Source: Allorhizobium undicola ORS 992 = ATCC 700741 (lineage in GTDB: Bacteria; Pseudomonadota; Alphaproteobacteria; Rhizobiales; Rhizobiaceae). From it: a stretch of 64,000 nt of DNA. The DNA is taken from assembly GCF_000621665.1 (NCBI RefSeq), contig NZ_JHXQ01000003.1, forward strand, positions 1-64,000. Reading direction: 5' to 3'. A model generated the notes under the pieces. The model did no database searches. It saw only the letters and a program-made list of their open reading frames with translations, and was not told where the DNA came from. The position numbers and the translations under genes are program-made. Shown in pieces: positions 16,050-25,322 of this stretch. Every line of letters begins with the position of its first letter. Position 1 is the first letter of the stretch.

Positions 16050-17207
16050 TCATGTAACTCCTGCTGCTTCCCATTCCCGCAATACATCCGGGTCTTGTTC
16101 GTTCTTGCGTTTGGCCCTGAGCGCCTGAAGATAGGGCAGGGGCTTCAGCCGTGACAGCGCCCAGACCGCCATGGCGCGCACATCGGCGCTGTCATCGGCA
16201 ATCAGGGCGGCACAGGCCGGTGCAAGCTCAGGCTTGCCGGAATTGCCTGCCGCAATCAGCACATTGCGTACAAAGCGGTTGCGCCCGATGCGCTTGACCG
16301 GCGAGCCGCTGAAAAAATGCCGAAAGCCCGCATCGTCGAGTGACAGAAAGCTTTCGATGTCGGGCGCGTTCAGCTCTTTCCTTGCCTGAAGTTTCATCTC
16401 TTGCGCCTGTTGCGCAAACTTGTTCCATGGACAGGCGGCAAGGCAATCGTCGCAGCCATAGATGCGGTTGCCGAAGGCGGGGCGCAAATTGCGATCGATC
16501 ACGCCCTTATGCTCGATGGTCAGGTAGGAAATGCAGCGGCGCGCATCGATCTGGTAGGGGGCGGGAAAGGCCGCCGTCGGGCAGGCATCCAGACAGGCGC
16601 GGCAGGAGCCGCAATGGTCGCGCTCGGCCTCATCGGCGTCAAGCTCGGCGGTGGTGAACAGGCTGCCGAGAAAGAGCCATGAGCCAAAATCCCGGCTGAC
16701 GAGATTGGTGTGTTTGCCCTGCCAGCCGAGCCCCGCTGCCGCTGCCAGCGGTTTTTCCATCACCGGCGCGGTATCGACGAACACCTTGACATCTTCGCCC
16801 GCGCGCGCGGCAAAGCGCGTGGCAACCTCTTTCAGCCGGCCCTTGATAATGTCGTGATAATCACGATTGCGGGCGTACACGGAAATGGCCGCCTTTGCCC
16901 TATCGCCCTGCAAGGCACGCGGGTCGTGATCGGGCCCGTAATTCATGGCGAAAATGGCAATGGAGCGTACTTGCGACCACAGCACGCGGGGATCGGCGCG
17001 GCGCGCCTGCGTTTCCGCCATCCATTCCATGGTGCCGTGATGGCCAGCTTCGAGAAATTGCCGCAGCCTTGCAGGCGCCTGCGGAATGGCATCGGGAAGG
17101 GTGATGCGACAGAGATCGAAACCCTTGTCGGCAGCTTCCTGCTTGAGAAAGGCGGTGAGCTTCACCTGCCTTTCCCGCTGCCGCGCAAGGGATGCTGCCT
17201 GCCCCAT
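16050..17207 (-). CDS. queG: Epoxyqueuosine reductase
   Basis: 385 residues. Reduces epoxyqueuosine to queuosine in the wobble position of tRNA, using cobalamin and two [4Fe-4S] clusters. The DUF1730 domain is N-terminal. The cluster motifs are [16 protein letters not shown] and, after about 50 residues, [19 protein letters not shown]-like C-terminal tail ([15 protein letters not shown]) binds tRNA. An in-frame GTG at 17165 would give a start closer to the common family start. It precedes the SDR gene with a one-base gap. Confidence 0.95.
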   Translation of the reverse strand: MGQAASLARQRERQVKLTAFLKQEAADKGFDLCRITLPDAIPQAPARLRQFLEAGHHGTMEWMAETQARRADPRVLWSQVRSIAIFAMNYGPDHDPRALQGDRAKAAISVYARNRDYHDIIKGRLKEVATRFAARAGEDVKVFVDTAPVMEKPLAAAAGLGWQGKHTNLVSRDFGSWLFLGSLFTTAELDADEAERDHCGSCRACLDACPTAAFPAPYQIDARRCISYLTIEHKGVIDRNLRPAFGNRIYGCDDCLAACPWNKFAQQAQEMKLQARKELNAPDIESFLSLDDAGFRHFFSGSPVKRIGRNRFVRNVLIAAGNSGKPELAPACAALIADDSADVRAMAVWALSRLKPLPYLQALRAKRKNEQDPDVLREWEAAGVT

Positions 17208-17219
17208 GGCGCCTGTCCG

Positions 17220-17912
17220 TTAAAAGTCGAGATCGGCGTAATGCGAAACCGGGGTCAGGCCGCGCACGCGCTCGGCCAGAAGCGGGCGGAAGCTTGGCCG
17301 GGATTTCAGCCGCTGATACCAGTCCTTCGCAAGAGGCGCTTCAGCCCAGTCGATTTCGCCCAGATAATCCAGCACGGAAATCGCCGCGCCTGCCGCCAGG
17401 TCGCCATAGCTCAGGCGGTCTCCGGCAAGCCAGGTGCGCGAACCGGCAAGCCAGCTCAGATATTTCATATGCTGGTGAATATTGCTGCGGGCCGTGCGCA
17501 GGATCTTCGAATCCGGCGCGCCGCCGCCAAGGCCGTTCGGCGTTTGCAGCTTGAACACGCGCTCACGCGCCAGAGGCCGGGTCACGTCCTGCTCCATCTT
17601 TTGCAGGAACCAGTCCACAAGACGGCGGATTTCCGCCCGCTGGAAGGGATCTTCCGCCAGAAGCCGCCGGTCGCGTTTCAATACTCCGTGGGTCTCGTCG
17701 AGAAATTCGGAGATGACGGTTGCCCCGCACAGGGTGCGCATATTGTCATCCACATAGACCGGCAGGGTGCCGGCGGGATTGAGATTGAGGAATTCGCGGC
17801 GCTTTTCCCATGTCTGCTCCTCCGCCAGATCGACCTGATAGCCGTATTCGGCCAGAATCAGACGAACGAAGCGCGAGGCGGTGGACATGGGGTGATGATA
17901 AAGAGTGGACAT
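17220..17912 (-). CDS. Glutathione S-transferase family protein
   Basis: 230 residues. The thioredoxin-fold N-terminus is MSTLYHHPMSTASRFVRLIL and the glutathione-site segment is NPAGTLPVYVDDNMRTLCGA. The all-alpha C-terminal domain contains WLAGDRLSYGDLAAGAAISV, the GST N-capping box. Ser/Thr near residue 10 could activate glutathione. Substrate unknown. I start at 17912; an extension to 17999 adds only non-conserved residues. It lies 12 bases before queG, probably in one transcript. Confidence 0.88.
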   Translation of the reverse strand: MSTLYHHPMSTASRFVRLILAEYGYQVDLAEEQTWEKRREFLNLNPAGTLPVYVDDNMRTLCGATVISEFLDETHGVLKRDRRLLAEDPFQRAEIRRLVDWFLQKMEQDVTRPLARERVFKLQTPNGLGGGAPDSKILRTARSNIHQHMKYLSWLAGSRTWLAGDRLSYGDLAAGAAISVLDYLGEIDWAEAPLAKDWYQRLKSRPSFRPLLAERVRGLTPVSHYADLDF

Positions 17913-18187
17913 CTGGGTTCTTGGATCTATCCGGGGGCGGTGAGGCAGCGTGAGCGGAAGCGCAACGCATCCGTCACCATGGGCTTTCCGGCCTGTCATA
18001 TAGGCGAATCGGTTGTTTTGTCATCTGCAATAGCCGCGCTTTCACCAGAGAGATTGACCTTTGCCGCCGAGATAGCCACAAATCCCTGCGTTTCAGGGGG
18101 AAGGAGAATCATTCCCGCGGTGGGAAGCCTGTTGCGCAACCGCCTCGTATTCCAACTGGTCATCGACCACCTGCTCTAGGATATTCC

Positions 18188-18994
18188 ATGGAAGATCAAT
18201 CGATCATCAGCGCGCTCATTCTCGGCCTCATCGAAGGTCTGACCGAGTTCATCCCCGTGTCCTCCACCGCGCATGTGTTGCTGGCCGGGCATTTTCTCGG
18301 CTTCAATTCGCCGGGAAACACCTTTGCCGTGCTGATCCAGTTGGGCGCGATCCTGGCCATCCTGTCAGTTTATGCCCACAAGCTCATTTCCATTGCGCTC
18401 GCCCTGCCCAATGACGTGCGCAGCCGCCGCTTCGTGCTGGCGGTGCTGGTGGCCTTCCTGCCCGCCGCCGTCATTGGCGCCATCGCGCATGATTTCATCA
18501 AGGCCGTGCTTTTCGAGACGCCGATGCTCATCTGCATCATGCTGATCGTTGGCGGCGTCATCCTGCTTCTGGTGGACCGGATGAAATTTCAGCCGCGCTA
18601 TACCGATGTGATGGATTATCCGCTGTCGCTTGCCTTCAAGATCGGGCTTTTCCAGTGCCTTGCCATGATCCCCGGCACGTCGCGCTCCGGCTCCACCATT
18701 GTCGGTTCGTTGCTGCTGGGCACGGACAAGCGCTCCGCGGCGGAGTTTTCCTTCTTCCTCGCCATGCCCACCATGCTGGGCGCTTTCGTGCTGGATCTCT
18801 ACAAGAACCGCAACACCCTGAGCTTCGATGACAGCATCCTCATCGGCATTGGGTTCATTGCCGCCTTTTTCTCCGCGCTCCTCGTGGTGCGCGGGCTTCT
18901 CAACTTCGTCAGCCGCCGGGGTTATGCACCTTTCGCATGGTGGCGCATCGCAGTGGGTGTCGTTGGCCTGATCGGACTTCTCGTCTGGCGCTGA
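18188..18994 (+). CDS. uppP: Undecaprenyl-diphosphatase
   Basis: 268 residues, polytopic inner-membrane protein of the BacA/UppP family. It recycles undecaprenyl diphosphate to the monophosphate carrier for peptidoglycan and O-antigen synthesis. Motif 1 [17 protein letters not shown] is at about 13-29 and motif 2 [17 protein letters not shown] near 160; both are intact. AGGA precedes the ATG. Normal length. Confidence 0.96.
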   Translation: MEDQSIISALILGLIEGLTEFIPVSSTAHVLLAGHFLGFNSPGNTFAVLIQLGAILAILSVYAHKLISIALALPNDVRSRRFVLAVLVAFLPAAVIGAIAHDFIKAVLFETPMLICIMLIVGGVILLLVDRMKFQPRYTDVMDYPLSLAFKIGLFQCLAMIPGTSRSGSTIVGSLLLGTDKRSAAEFSFFLAMPTMLGAFVLDLYKNRNTLSFDDSILIGIGFIAAFFSALLVVRGLLNFVSRRGYAPFAWWRIAVGVVGLIGLLVWR

Positions 18995-19039
18995 AGCACG
19001 TTCAAAGAGACGCGGAGGCCGCTTTGTTGCGGCACCTCG

Positions 19040-19249
19040 TCAGTAATGCGGGGGCCTCGTCACGGGCGCAGGCCCCAGCGCCTGCTCCTCAAGGGCCAGG
19101 AAACTGTCGGTCAGCTGGTCCAACTTGCGGCGCATCTGCTCCACCAGCTTCCATTGCTGGGTCAGTTGCTCGGAAAGCTCGTCGATGGTCCTTGCCTGAT
19201 GGGCCACGGTTTCCTCCAGACGGATCAGGCGGGCTTCGTCTTCTGTCAT
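19040..19249 (-). CDS. slyX: SlyX family protein
   Basis: 69 residues, coiled-coil: MTEDEARLIRLEETVAHQ then TIDELSEQLTQQWKLVEQMR, ending in a proline-rich PPHY tail like other SlyX proteins. Function unknown. The ATG at 19249 has GGAG eight bases upstream; a longer start at 19300 overlaps the neighbouring gene's region and is not needed. It follows the small membrane protein gene on the same strand. Confidence 0.85.
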   Translation of the reverse strand: MTEDEARLIRLEETVAHQARTIDELSEQLTQQWKLVEQMRRKLDQLTDSFLALEEQALGPAPVTRPPHY

Positions 19250-19301
19250 GATAGCGTCTCCTTGTGCCGGTGAGATGGCGGTCTTCCGGTGGCGCGTCAA
19301 G

Positions 19302-19589
19302 TCAGTCCCGGCGGGCTTTCTTCTTGCGATAGGGCATGAGCATCACCGCCGAGGCCGTCACGGCGGCGGCAAAGATCAGCGCCAGCGGCAGTCCAAGCAT
19401 CAGCGCCACCACCGGAGCGTCGTTGCTATGGTCCAGCAGCCGGCCAATTCCACCCACGTCCAGCCACAGCAGCAAACCGGCAACGATCAGACCAAGCGCT
19501 GCCCCCAGTGCGGCATTGCCCGCCAGAAAACGCATCATGTCCCAATGGTCCCGCCGGGCCTCTTCCGGGGTCAAATCATCGTCCTGCAT
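19302..19589 (-). CDS. Small two-helix membrane protein
   Basis: 95 residues. An acidic N-terminus (MQDDDLTPEEARRDHWDMM) precedes two clear transmembrane helices, AALGAALGLIVAGLLLWL and PVVALMLGLPLALIFAAAV, with a basic tail KKKARRD. Inner-membrane protein, both ends probably cytoplasmic. No family recognised. AAAGG precedes the start. It is transcribed towards slyX. Confidence 0.7.
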   Translation of the reverse strand: MQDDDLTPEEARRDHWDMMRFLAGNAALGAALGLIVAGLLLWLDVGGIGRLLDHSNDAPVVALMLGLPLALIFAAAVTASAVMLMPYRKKKARRD

Positions 19590-19874
19590 GGGTCAGCCTT
19601 TCAGATGGCAGTCTCCCACGGGCTTGCCCGGTGGAAAAGGCGGTCGCGCTCTTGTCTCATGCGGCGATTGCGCCTAGTGGTTTGATGAGTGAAACGAGGA
19701 TCACGGAGTGATGCTCGCAGCACAGGAACCCAGGGTGCCGATCTGGGTGTAACAGGTCAAGCGGCCTCTTCTCCGGGCTTGAAGAATGAATGCGCGCCAT
19801 GAAGCCGGCCTTCAAGCCCCATGCCGTGATTTCGAGGACCAGATGTCACGAACAGTCTGCAAGCCCGCGTCGTA

Positions 19875-20999
19875 ATGCCTGAAAAAACCTTCATCACCCG
19901 TTTGAAGCTGACCGATTTTCGCAACTACGCGGCAGCGTCGCTTGCGCTGGATGGTCGCCATGTGGTGCTGACCGGCCCGAACGGTTCCGGCAAGACCAAT
20001 CTCATGGAGGCGGTTTCCTTTCTTTCACCGGGGCGTGGTCTGCGGCGCGCGGTGCTGCAGGATGTGGCGCGGGCCGGGGCTTCCGGCGGATTTTCCATTT
20101 TCGCAGCACTTGAGGGCATGGCGGGGGAGGTGGAGCTTGGAACCGGCACGGAGGTGCAGGAGGAGGCGGCCCTTCGCCGCTTGCGCGTCAACGGGGCTGC
20201 GGCAAGGTCGGTAGACGAACTCACCGATCACCTGCGCCTCGTCTGGCTGACGCCCGCCATGGACGGGTTGTTTACCGGCACCTCGTCTGATCGCCGCCGC
20301 TTCCTTGACCGGCTCGTTCTGTCGATCGATCCGTTGCACGGGCGCCGCGCCAGCGATTTCGAGCGGGCCATGCGCAGCCGCAACCGGCTTTTGTCGGAAG
20401 GCCGTTTCGATCCGGCCTGGCTTTCCGGGCTGGAGGAGCAAATGGCGGCGCTTGGCATCGCCATGGCGCTGGCACGGCAGGAAATGATGCGGCTTCTCTC
20501 CGCGCTTATCTTCGAGCGGCAGGACCCGGAGAATTTTCCGGTGGCCGATCTTGCCCTGTCGGGCTTTATGGACGACGGCGCCAATCTGCCCGCCATCGAT
20601 CTGGAAGATCGCTACCGCAGCCTGCTGGAGCAGGGCAGGGGGCGGGATGCGGCTGCGGGACGCACGCTGGAGGGCCCGCATCGCAGCGACCTTCTGGTGC
20701 GGCATCGGGAAAAGAATATGGAGGCGGAGCGCTGTTCCACGGGCGAGCAGAAGGCGCTTCTGGTGGGCATCATCCTGGCCCATGCCGAGTTGACGGCCAC
20801 CATGACGGGATATGCGCCGATATTGCTGCTCGATGAAATTGCCGCCCATCTGGACGAAAACCGCCGGGCGGCGTTGTTTGGACGGATCGATGCGCTGGGC
20901 GGGCAGGCCTTCATGACCGGCACGGACCGGCAGATGTTCGCGGCACTGGGCGATAAGGCCCAGCATGTCAGCGTGCAGGATGGTATGTTGACGCTTTGA
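19875..20999 (+). CDS. recF: DNA replication/repair protein RecF
   Basis: 374 residues of the SMC-like RecF ATPase, which loads RecA at gapped DNA with RecO and RecR. Walker A GPNGSGKTNLMEAVS is at about 35-49, signature region CSTGEQKALLVGIILAHAE, and Walker B ILLLDEIAAHLDENRR near 315. The ATG at 19875 has no strong ribosome site but is the only start fitting the family N-terminus (TRLKLTDFRNY). dnaN and gyrB are not adjacent, unlike the enteric arrangement. Confidence 0.96.
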   Translation: MPEKTFITRLKLTDFRNYAAASLALDGRHVVLTGPNGSGKTNLMEAVSFLSPGRGLRRAVLQDVARAGASGGFSIFAALEGMAGEVELGTGTEVQEEAALRRLRVNGAAARSVDELTDHLRLVWLTPAMDGLFTGTSSDRRRFLDRLVLSIDPLHGRRASDFERAMRSRNRLLSEGRFDPAWLSGLEEQMAALGIAMALARQEMMRLLSALIFERQDPENFPVADLALSGFMDDGANLPAIDLEDRYRSLLEQGRGRDAAAGRTLEGPHRSDLLVRHREKNMEAERCSTGEQKALLVGIILAHAELTATMTGYAPILLLDEIAAHLDENRRAALFGRIDALGGQAFMTGTDRQMFAALGDKAQHVSVQDGMLTL

Positions 21000-21014
21000 A
21001 ATGGAGCTTTCCCG

Positions 21015-21785
21015 ATGGAACCTCTGACACCAGACGAAATTGCCCGTTACCAGCGTCATATCCTGCTGCCGGAGGTGGGCGGTGCTGGCCAGCAGAAGCT
21101 GAAAGCCGCCCGCGTTCTGGTGATTGGCGCTGGTGGGCTCGGCGCGCCCGTCTTGCATTATCTGGCGGCGGCGGGGGTGGGCTCTATCGGTATCGTGGAC
21201 GATGACCGCGTTTCGCTGTCCAACCTGCAAAGGCAGGTCATTCATGACACCCAGACGGTGGGGGAGCTGAAAACGGCAAGCGCAACCGCAGCTCTGGCCC
21301 GGCTCAATCCCCATGTCCGTGTCATCTGCCACGAGGAGCGCTTCGACCAGGCCTTTGCCGCGCTTTACCTGTCAGGCTATGACGTGCTGATCGACGGTTC
21401 TGACAATTTCGACACCCGATATGCGGCGGCCGATGCCGCGCAGGCGGCGGAACGTCCGCTGGTGACGGGTGCGGTCGGCCGGTTCGAGGGGCAGTTGACC
21501 GTGTTGAAACCCTATGAGAGGGACAAGGACGGGTGCCTTTTTCCGCGTTACCGCGATCTCTTTCCGGAAAAGCCGCCGCAGGGTCTTGTTCCCGCCTGTG
21601 CGCAAACGGGTATCCTCGGTGCGCTGACGGGGGTGATCGGCACGCTGATGGCCATGGAAACCATCAAACTCATCACCGGCATTGGCAATCCGTTAGTGGG
21701 CCGTCTGCTACTTTACGATGGCCTGTCGGCGCGTTTCGACACGGTGGCATATCGGCGGCGCAGGGAAGAAGGACAGCATCCATGA
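21015..21785 (+). CDS. moeB: MoeB/ThiF/HesA family adenylyltransferase
   Basis: 256 residues, E1-like. Activates the C-terminus of a small sulfur-carrier protein (MoaD or ThiS) by adenylation. The nucleotide site is GAGGLGAPVLHYLAAAGVG (about 39-57), then DDDRVSLSNLQRQVIH and the magnesium Asp in LIDGSDNFDTR. The CxxC zinc pairs of E. coli MoeB are not present, so assignment between MoeB and ThiF is by overall similarity. GGAG precedes the ATG. Its stop overlaps the next gene's start by four bases. Confidence 0.85.
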   Translation: MEPLTPDEIARYQRHILLPEVGGAGQQKLKAARVLVIGAGGLGAPVLHYLAAAGVGSIGIVDDDRVSLSNLQRQVIHDTQTVGELKTASATAALARLNPHVRVICHEERFDQAFAALYLSGYDVLIDGSDNFDTRYAAADAAQAAERPLVTGAVGRFEGQLTVLKPYERDKDGCLFPRYRDLFPEKPPQGLVPACAQTGILGALTGVIGTLMAMETIKLITGIGNPLVGRLLLYDGLSARFDTVAYRRRREEGQHP

Positions 21786-22264
21786 CGGTGGAGATTCTTC
21801 AGATTGATGAGAGTTTCAAGGATTGGGACGGGCTTCTGGCGCTGGTGCTGGCCGCCTTCGATTACATGCATCCGCTGATCGACCCGCCATCCTCGGCATT
21901 GAAGCTGACGCCGGAGACGCTTCGTGCCAAGGCTGCGGAAGAGATCGGCTATGCGGCAATGATGGATGGCCGCCTCGTGGGCTGTCTTTTCTGCCGTCAG
22001 GAGGGCGCGGAAACGCTCTATCTTGGCAAACTCGCCGTTCTGCCGGATTTGCAGGGCAAGGGCATTGGCCGCGCCATGCTGGCGGCTGCCGAAGGCGTGG
22101 CAAGGGCCTGTGGCGTAACGCGGCTCAAGCTGGAAACCCGCATCGAGCTCAAGGGAAACCATGAGCGCTTCGCTGCCTGGGGATTTCGAAGGGTGGCCGA
22201 AAAAAGCCATCCCGGTTACGAGCGAACGACCTTCGTGGAGATGGTCAAGCCTCTACAGGCTTGA
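21782..22264 (+). CDS. GNAT family N-acetyltransferase
   Basis: 160 residues. The acetyl-CoA-binding motif A lies in LYLGKLAVLPDLQGKGIGRA (residues about 80-99), followed by LEGN-like KGNHERFAAWGFRRV. The acceptor is unknown. The ATGA overlap with the preceding adenylyltransferase shows co-translation. recF, the adenylyltransferase and this gene form a compact plus-strand run. Confidence 0.85.
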   Translation: MTVEILQIDESFKDWDGLLALVLAAFDYMHPLIDPPSSALKLTPETLRAKAAEEIGYAAMMDGRLVGCLFCRQEGAETLYLGKLAVLPDLQGKGIGRAMLAAAEGVARACGVTRLKLETRIELKGNHERFAAWGFRRVAEKSHPGYERTTFVEMVKPLQA

Positions 22265-22297
22265 TTGCCTCGGTGACGATGCGGCATGTGCCCGGCG

Positions 22298-23302
22298 TCA
22301 GCTCCGGCCGGGCAGCACCCGGTTCGGCGGACGGTGGCCATCGAAATAGGTGCGGATATTGATGATCACCTTGTCGCCCATATCGATGCGGCCCTCGATG
22401 GTGGCCGATCCCATATGCGGCAGAAGAACCACCTTGCCCTCTTCCGCAAGCTTCAGCAACTTTGGATTCACGGCGGGCTCGTTTTCGAAAACATCGAGCC
22501 CGGCTCCGGCAATCCGGCCCTCCCGGATATATTGAATGAGGGCCGTCTCATCGATGATGCCGCCGCGTGAGGTGTTGACGATGTAGCTGGTGGGCTGCAT
22601 CAGCGCCAGCCTGCGGGCCGAAAGCAGGTGATAGGTGGCAGGGGTCGAGGGGCAATTGACGGAAACGATGTCCACCCGTGCGAGCATCTGGTCGAGGCTG
22701 TCCCAATAGGTGGCTTCCAGCTCGTCCTCAGTCTGTGGATTGACGCGCTTGCGGTTGTGATAATGAATGGAGAGCCCAAAGGCCTTCGCGCGCCTTGCAA
22801 CAGCTGTGCCGATGCGGCCCATGCCGACAATGCCGATGCGCTTGCCCCAGATCCGGCGGCCAAGCATCCAGGTGGGCGACCAGCCTGCCCATTCGCCCGG
22901 CTGGTCGGTGAGGATGCGCGATCCTTCAGCAAGGCGGCGCGGCAAGGCAAGAATGAGCGCCATGGTCATATCGGCGGTATCTTCCGTCAACACGTTCGGG
23001 GTATTGGTAACGGTGATGCCCTTTCGGGCGGCGGCATCCACGTCGATGTGGTCCGTACCGTTCGAAAAACTGGCGATCAGCTTCATCTGCGGACCCGCCG
23101 CCTCGATGATGCCTGCATCGATTCGATCCGTCACGGTGGGAACCAGAACATCGCAACGCTGCACGGCGGCGATCAATTCTTCGCGCGTTCGCGGTGCGTC
23201 ATCGACATTCAATTCGGCGTCAAACAGCTCACGCATCCGCGTTTCTACCGCATCCGGCAATTTCCGCGTCAGATAGACCGTGGTTTTTTTTCGTTGCGTC
23301 AT
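22298..23302 (-). CDS. D-2-hydroxyacid dehydrogenase (glyoxylate reductase / D-glycerate dehydrogenase type)
   Basis: 334 residues. Dinucleotide motif GMGRIGTAVARRAKAFG at about 155-171. The catalytic Arg lies in NTSRGGIIDE, the Glu in DVFENEPAV and the His in LLPHMGSAT, so the full triad is present. Likely interconverts glyoxylate/glycolate or hydroxypyruvate/D-glycerate with NAD(P)H; the exact substrate cannot be read from the sequence. It converges on the GNAT gene. Confidence 0.88.
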   Translation of the reverse strand: MTQRKKTTVYLTRKLPDAVETRMRELFDAELNVDDAPRTREELIAAVQRCDVLVPTVTDRIDAGIIEAAGPQMKLIASFSNGTDHIDVDAAARKGITVTNTPNVLTEDTADMTMALILALPRRLAEGSRILTDQPGEWAGWSPTWMLGRRIWGKRIGIVGMGRIGTAVARRAKAFGLSIHYHNRKRVNPQTEDELEATYWDSLDQMLARVDIVSVNCPSTPATYHLLSARRLALMQPTSYIVNTSRGGIIDETALIQYIREGRIAGAGLDVFENEPAVNPKLLKLAEEGKVVLLPHMGSATIEGRIDMGDKVIINIRTYFDGHRPPNRVLPGRS

Positions 23303-23373
23303 GGCGAGTTTCGATACCTTGTAAAGATGTCGTTAACCAGGACGGGCGATGATTCCCGCATGATTCACATAGA

Positions 23374-23504
23374 GCAAGTCCAGGAAAAGTGTAACACGGT
23401 TTTCCTTGTCCGGACTTGCGTTGCAAAGAGGTTTGGGGCGGTGTTGCCCGTTTATCGGGCAAGGGCGCCCCATCGCAAGTCCAGGAAAAGTGTAACACGG
23501 TTTT
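23374..23504. repeat. Pair of 30-bp direct repeats
   Basis: A 30-bp sequence beginning GCAAGTCCAGGAAAAGTG and ending ACACGGTTTT occurs at 23374-23403 and again at 23475-23504, 101 bases apart. The core is a diverged form of the AAAAGTGGAAACCGGTTTT repeat family. It sits upstream of the SH3 gene. Confidence 0.7.
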
Positions 23505-23572
23505 GCTGATCGGATCCTGGTGAAACAAAAGAGAAAGCGAGAGCATTTCAGCAGATTGCTGGAAGGTGAAAA

Positions 23573-24100
23573 ATGCTGAAGGGCTTGCAACATTTCATTC
23601 TTGCCGCCGTGGTCGTTGCCTCGGGTGCGTATCCTGCGGCTGCGCAATCCATGAAGGGCGCCAGCGGCCTTCCCTTGCCGCGCTTTGTCAGCCTGAAATC
23701 GGCCCGCGTCAATCTTCGCATCGGGCCGGGAACGGATTATGCCGCCTCGTGGATGTATACCAAGGCGGGTCTGCCGGTGGAAATCGTGCAGGAATATGAA
23801 AACTGGCGCCGGATCCGCGATGCGGACGGAACGGAGGGATGGGTCAACCAGACGCTGCTTTCGGGAGAGCGCACCGCGCTGGCCGCGCCATGGATGAAGG
23901 GCAAGGGCGATAATATTTTCGTGAACCTCCGCGCCGAGAGCCTGCCGAATGCTCGGGTCACGGCCAAGCTGCAACCGGGTGTGGTTGTCCATGTGCGCGA
24001 ATGCAATGGCAATTGGTGCCATGTGCAGACCGACGAGGTCAAAGGCTGGGTCGCCCAGGGAGAAATCTGGGGCGCCTATCCCGGCGAAGTGTTCAAATAG
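23573..24100 (+). CDS. Secreted SH3-domain protein
   Basis: 175 residues with a signal peptide (MLKGLQHFILAAVVVASGAY ... AAAQ). It has two bacterial SH3-like repeats: SARVNLRIGPGTDYAASWM with DGTEGWVNQTLLSG, and VNLRAESLPNARVTAKLQPG with VKGWVAQGEIWG. Such domains bind peptidoglycan stems or cell-wall proteins in the periplasm. GGAAGG precedes the ATG. No enzymatic domain. Single gene behind a repeat-bearing promoter region. Confidence 0.85.
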   Translation: MLKGLQHFILAAVVVASGAYPAAAQSMKGASGLPLPRFVSLKSARVNLRIGPGTDYAASWMYTKAGLPVEIVQEYENWRRIRDADGTEGWVNQTLLSGERTALAAPWMKGKGDNIFVNLRAESLPNARVTAKLQPGVVVHVRECNGNWCHVQTDEVKGWVAQGEIWGAYPGEVFK

Positions 24101-24234
24101 ACCGCTTTTGAAGGCGTAGGGAGCATTGTCGGCGAGAAAAGGCGAAACCGCTGCCGCCTTTGCGAATTGTTCGATGAAGGGGATGGTTGGCTCAAACTGA
24201 CCCCCACAGCCCCAGCTTTGCCGCCGCCGCAGGA

Positions 24235-25233
24235 TCAGACGGGAATAAGCCCGTAGTCCTGCCCGGCTTTTTTCAGCGACAGGTTGGGGCGGGGGCCGAT
24301 TTGCTGGATGACAATGCCAGCGGACAGGCAGCCCAGCTTGCCGCAGTCTTCCAGCGAACGGTCGCTGGTATAGCCATAAAGGAAGCCGGCTGCGAAAAGG
24401 TCGCCAGCGCCCGTGGTGTCCACCAGTTCTTCGATCGCGGTTGCCGGGATGCGAATACGCTCCTTGCCGCGCACAATCACCGCGCCCTTTTCGCTCATCG
24501 TCACGGCTGCAAGCTTGCAATCGCTGGCAAGGCGCTCAAGCGCATCCTCGAAATTCTCCGTTTCGTAAAGGGCAAGCGCTTCCTGCTCGTTTGCAAAGAC
24601 GATATCCACGGTGCCGGACCGCATGAGGTCGAGAAACTCATCCCGGTAACGGTGAACGCAGAAACTGTCGGAAAGCGTCATCGAAACTTCCCGGCCATTG
24701 GCATGGGCAATGCGGGCGCATTCGACAATGGCTTCCTTGGCGCGCGGCGGATCCCAGAGATAGCCCTCGAAATAGGTGACGCGGGATGCTGCAACCACGT
24801 CCGGCTCCACGTCTTCGGGGCCGAACTCGACGCAGGCGCCGAGATAGGTGTTCATCGAGCGCTCACCGTCTTCCGTGACGAAAATCATCGAACGGGCGGT
24901 GGGCGGCTCGGTCGTGCCCGGACGGGTCGTGTAATGCACGCCCTGGGCGCGAATGTCATGGGTAAAGATTTCACCCAGCTGATCGGCGGCCACCTTGCCG
25001 AAATAGGCGGCGCGTCCTCCCAGGCTTGCAACGCCTGCCGCCGTATTTCCGGCGCTGCCGCCGGAGGTCTCGATGGCTGGGCCCATCAGGCTGTAGAGCC
25101 GCGTGGCGCGCTCGGCATCGATGAGGTTCATCGCGCCTTTGGTGATGTCATTGTCGAGAAGAAAGCTGTCCTCGCAGCGGGATATGATGTCAACGATGGC
25201 GTTGCCGATGGTGAGGACGTCGAATTGCGTCAT
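24235..25233 (-). CDS. Adenosine kinase, PfkB family
   Basis: 332 residues. N-terminal FDVLTIGNAIVDI, the sugar-kinase glycine motif GGSAGNTAAGVASLGG near residue 55-70, and the PfkB C-terminal signature VDTTGAGDLFAAGFLYG with the catalytic Asp. Close to the alphaproteobacterial adenosine kinase group, which phosphorylates adenosine to AMP. The start at 25233 fits the family; an upstream ATG at 25272 adds 13 residues without support. Confidence 0.88.
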   Translation of the reverse strand: MTQFDVLTIGNAIVDIISRCEDSFLLDNDITKGAMNLIDAERATRLYSLMGPAIETSGGSAGNTAAGVASLGGRAAYFGKVAADQLGEIFTHDIRAQGVHYTTRPGTTEPPTARSMIFVTEDGERSMNTYLGACVEFGPEDVEPDVVAASRVTYFEGYLWDPPRAKEAIVECARIAHANGREVSMTLSDSFCVHRYRDEFLDLMRSGTVDIVFANEQEALALYETENFEDALERLASDCKLAAVTMSEKGAVIVRGKERIRIPATAIEELVDTTGAGDLFAAGFLYGYTSDRSLEDCGKLGCLSAGIVIQQIGPRPNLSLKKAGQDYGLIPV

Positions 25234-25322
25234 GATGACAAAAATCCCTGAATGAACAAACCCCTGCTTCATAGCCGATTTCTCCCGGCTTGGAAGCGGA
25301 AATGCTCACTCTTCGCTGCGTT

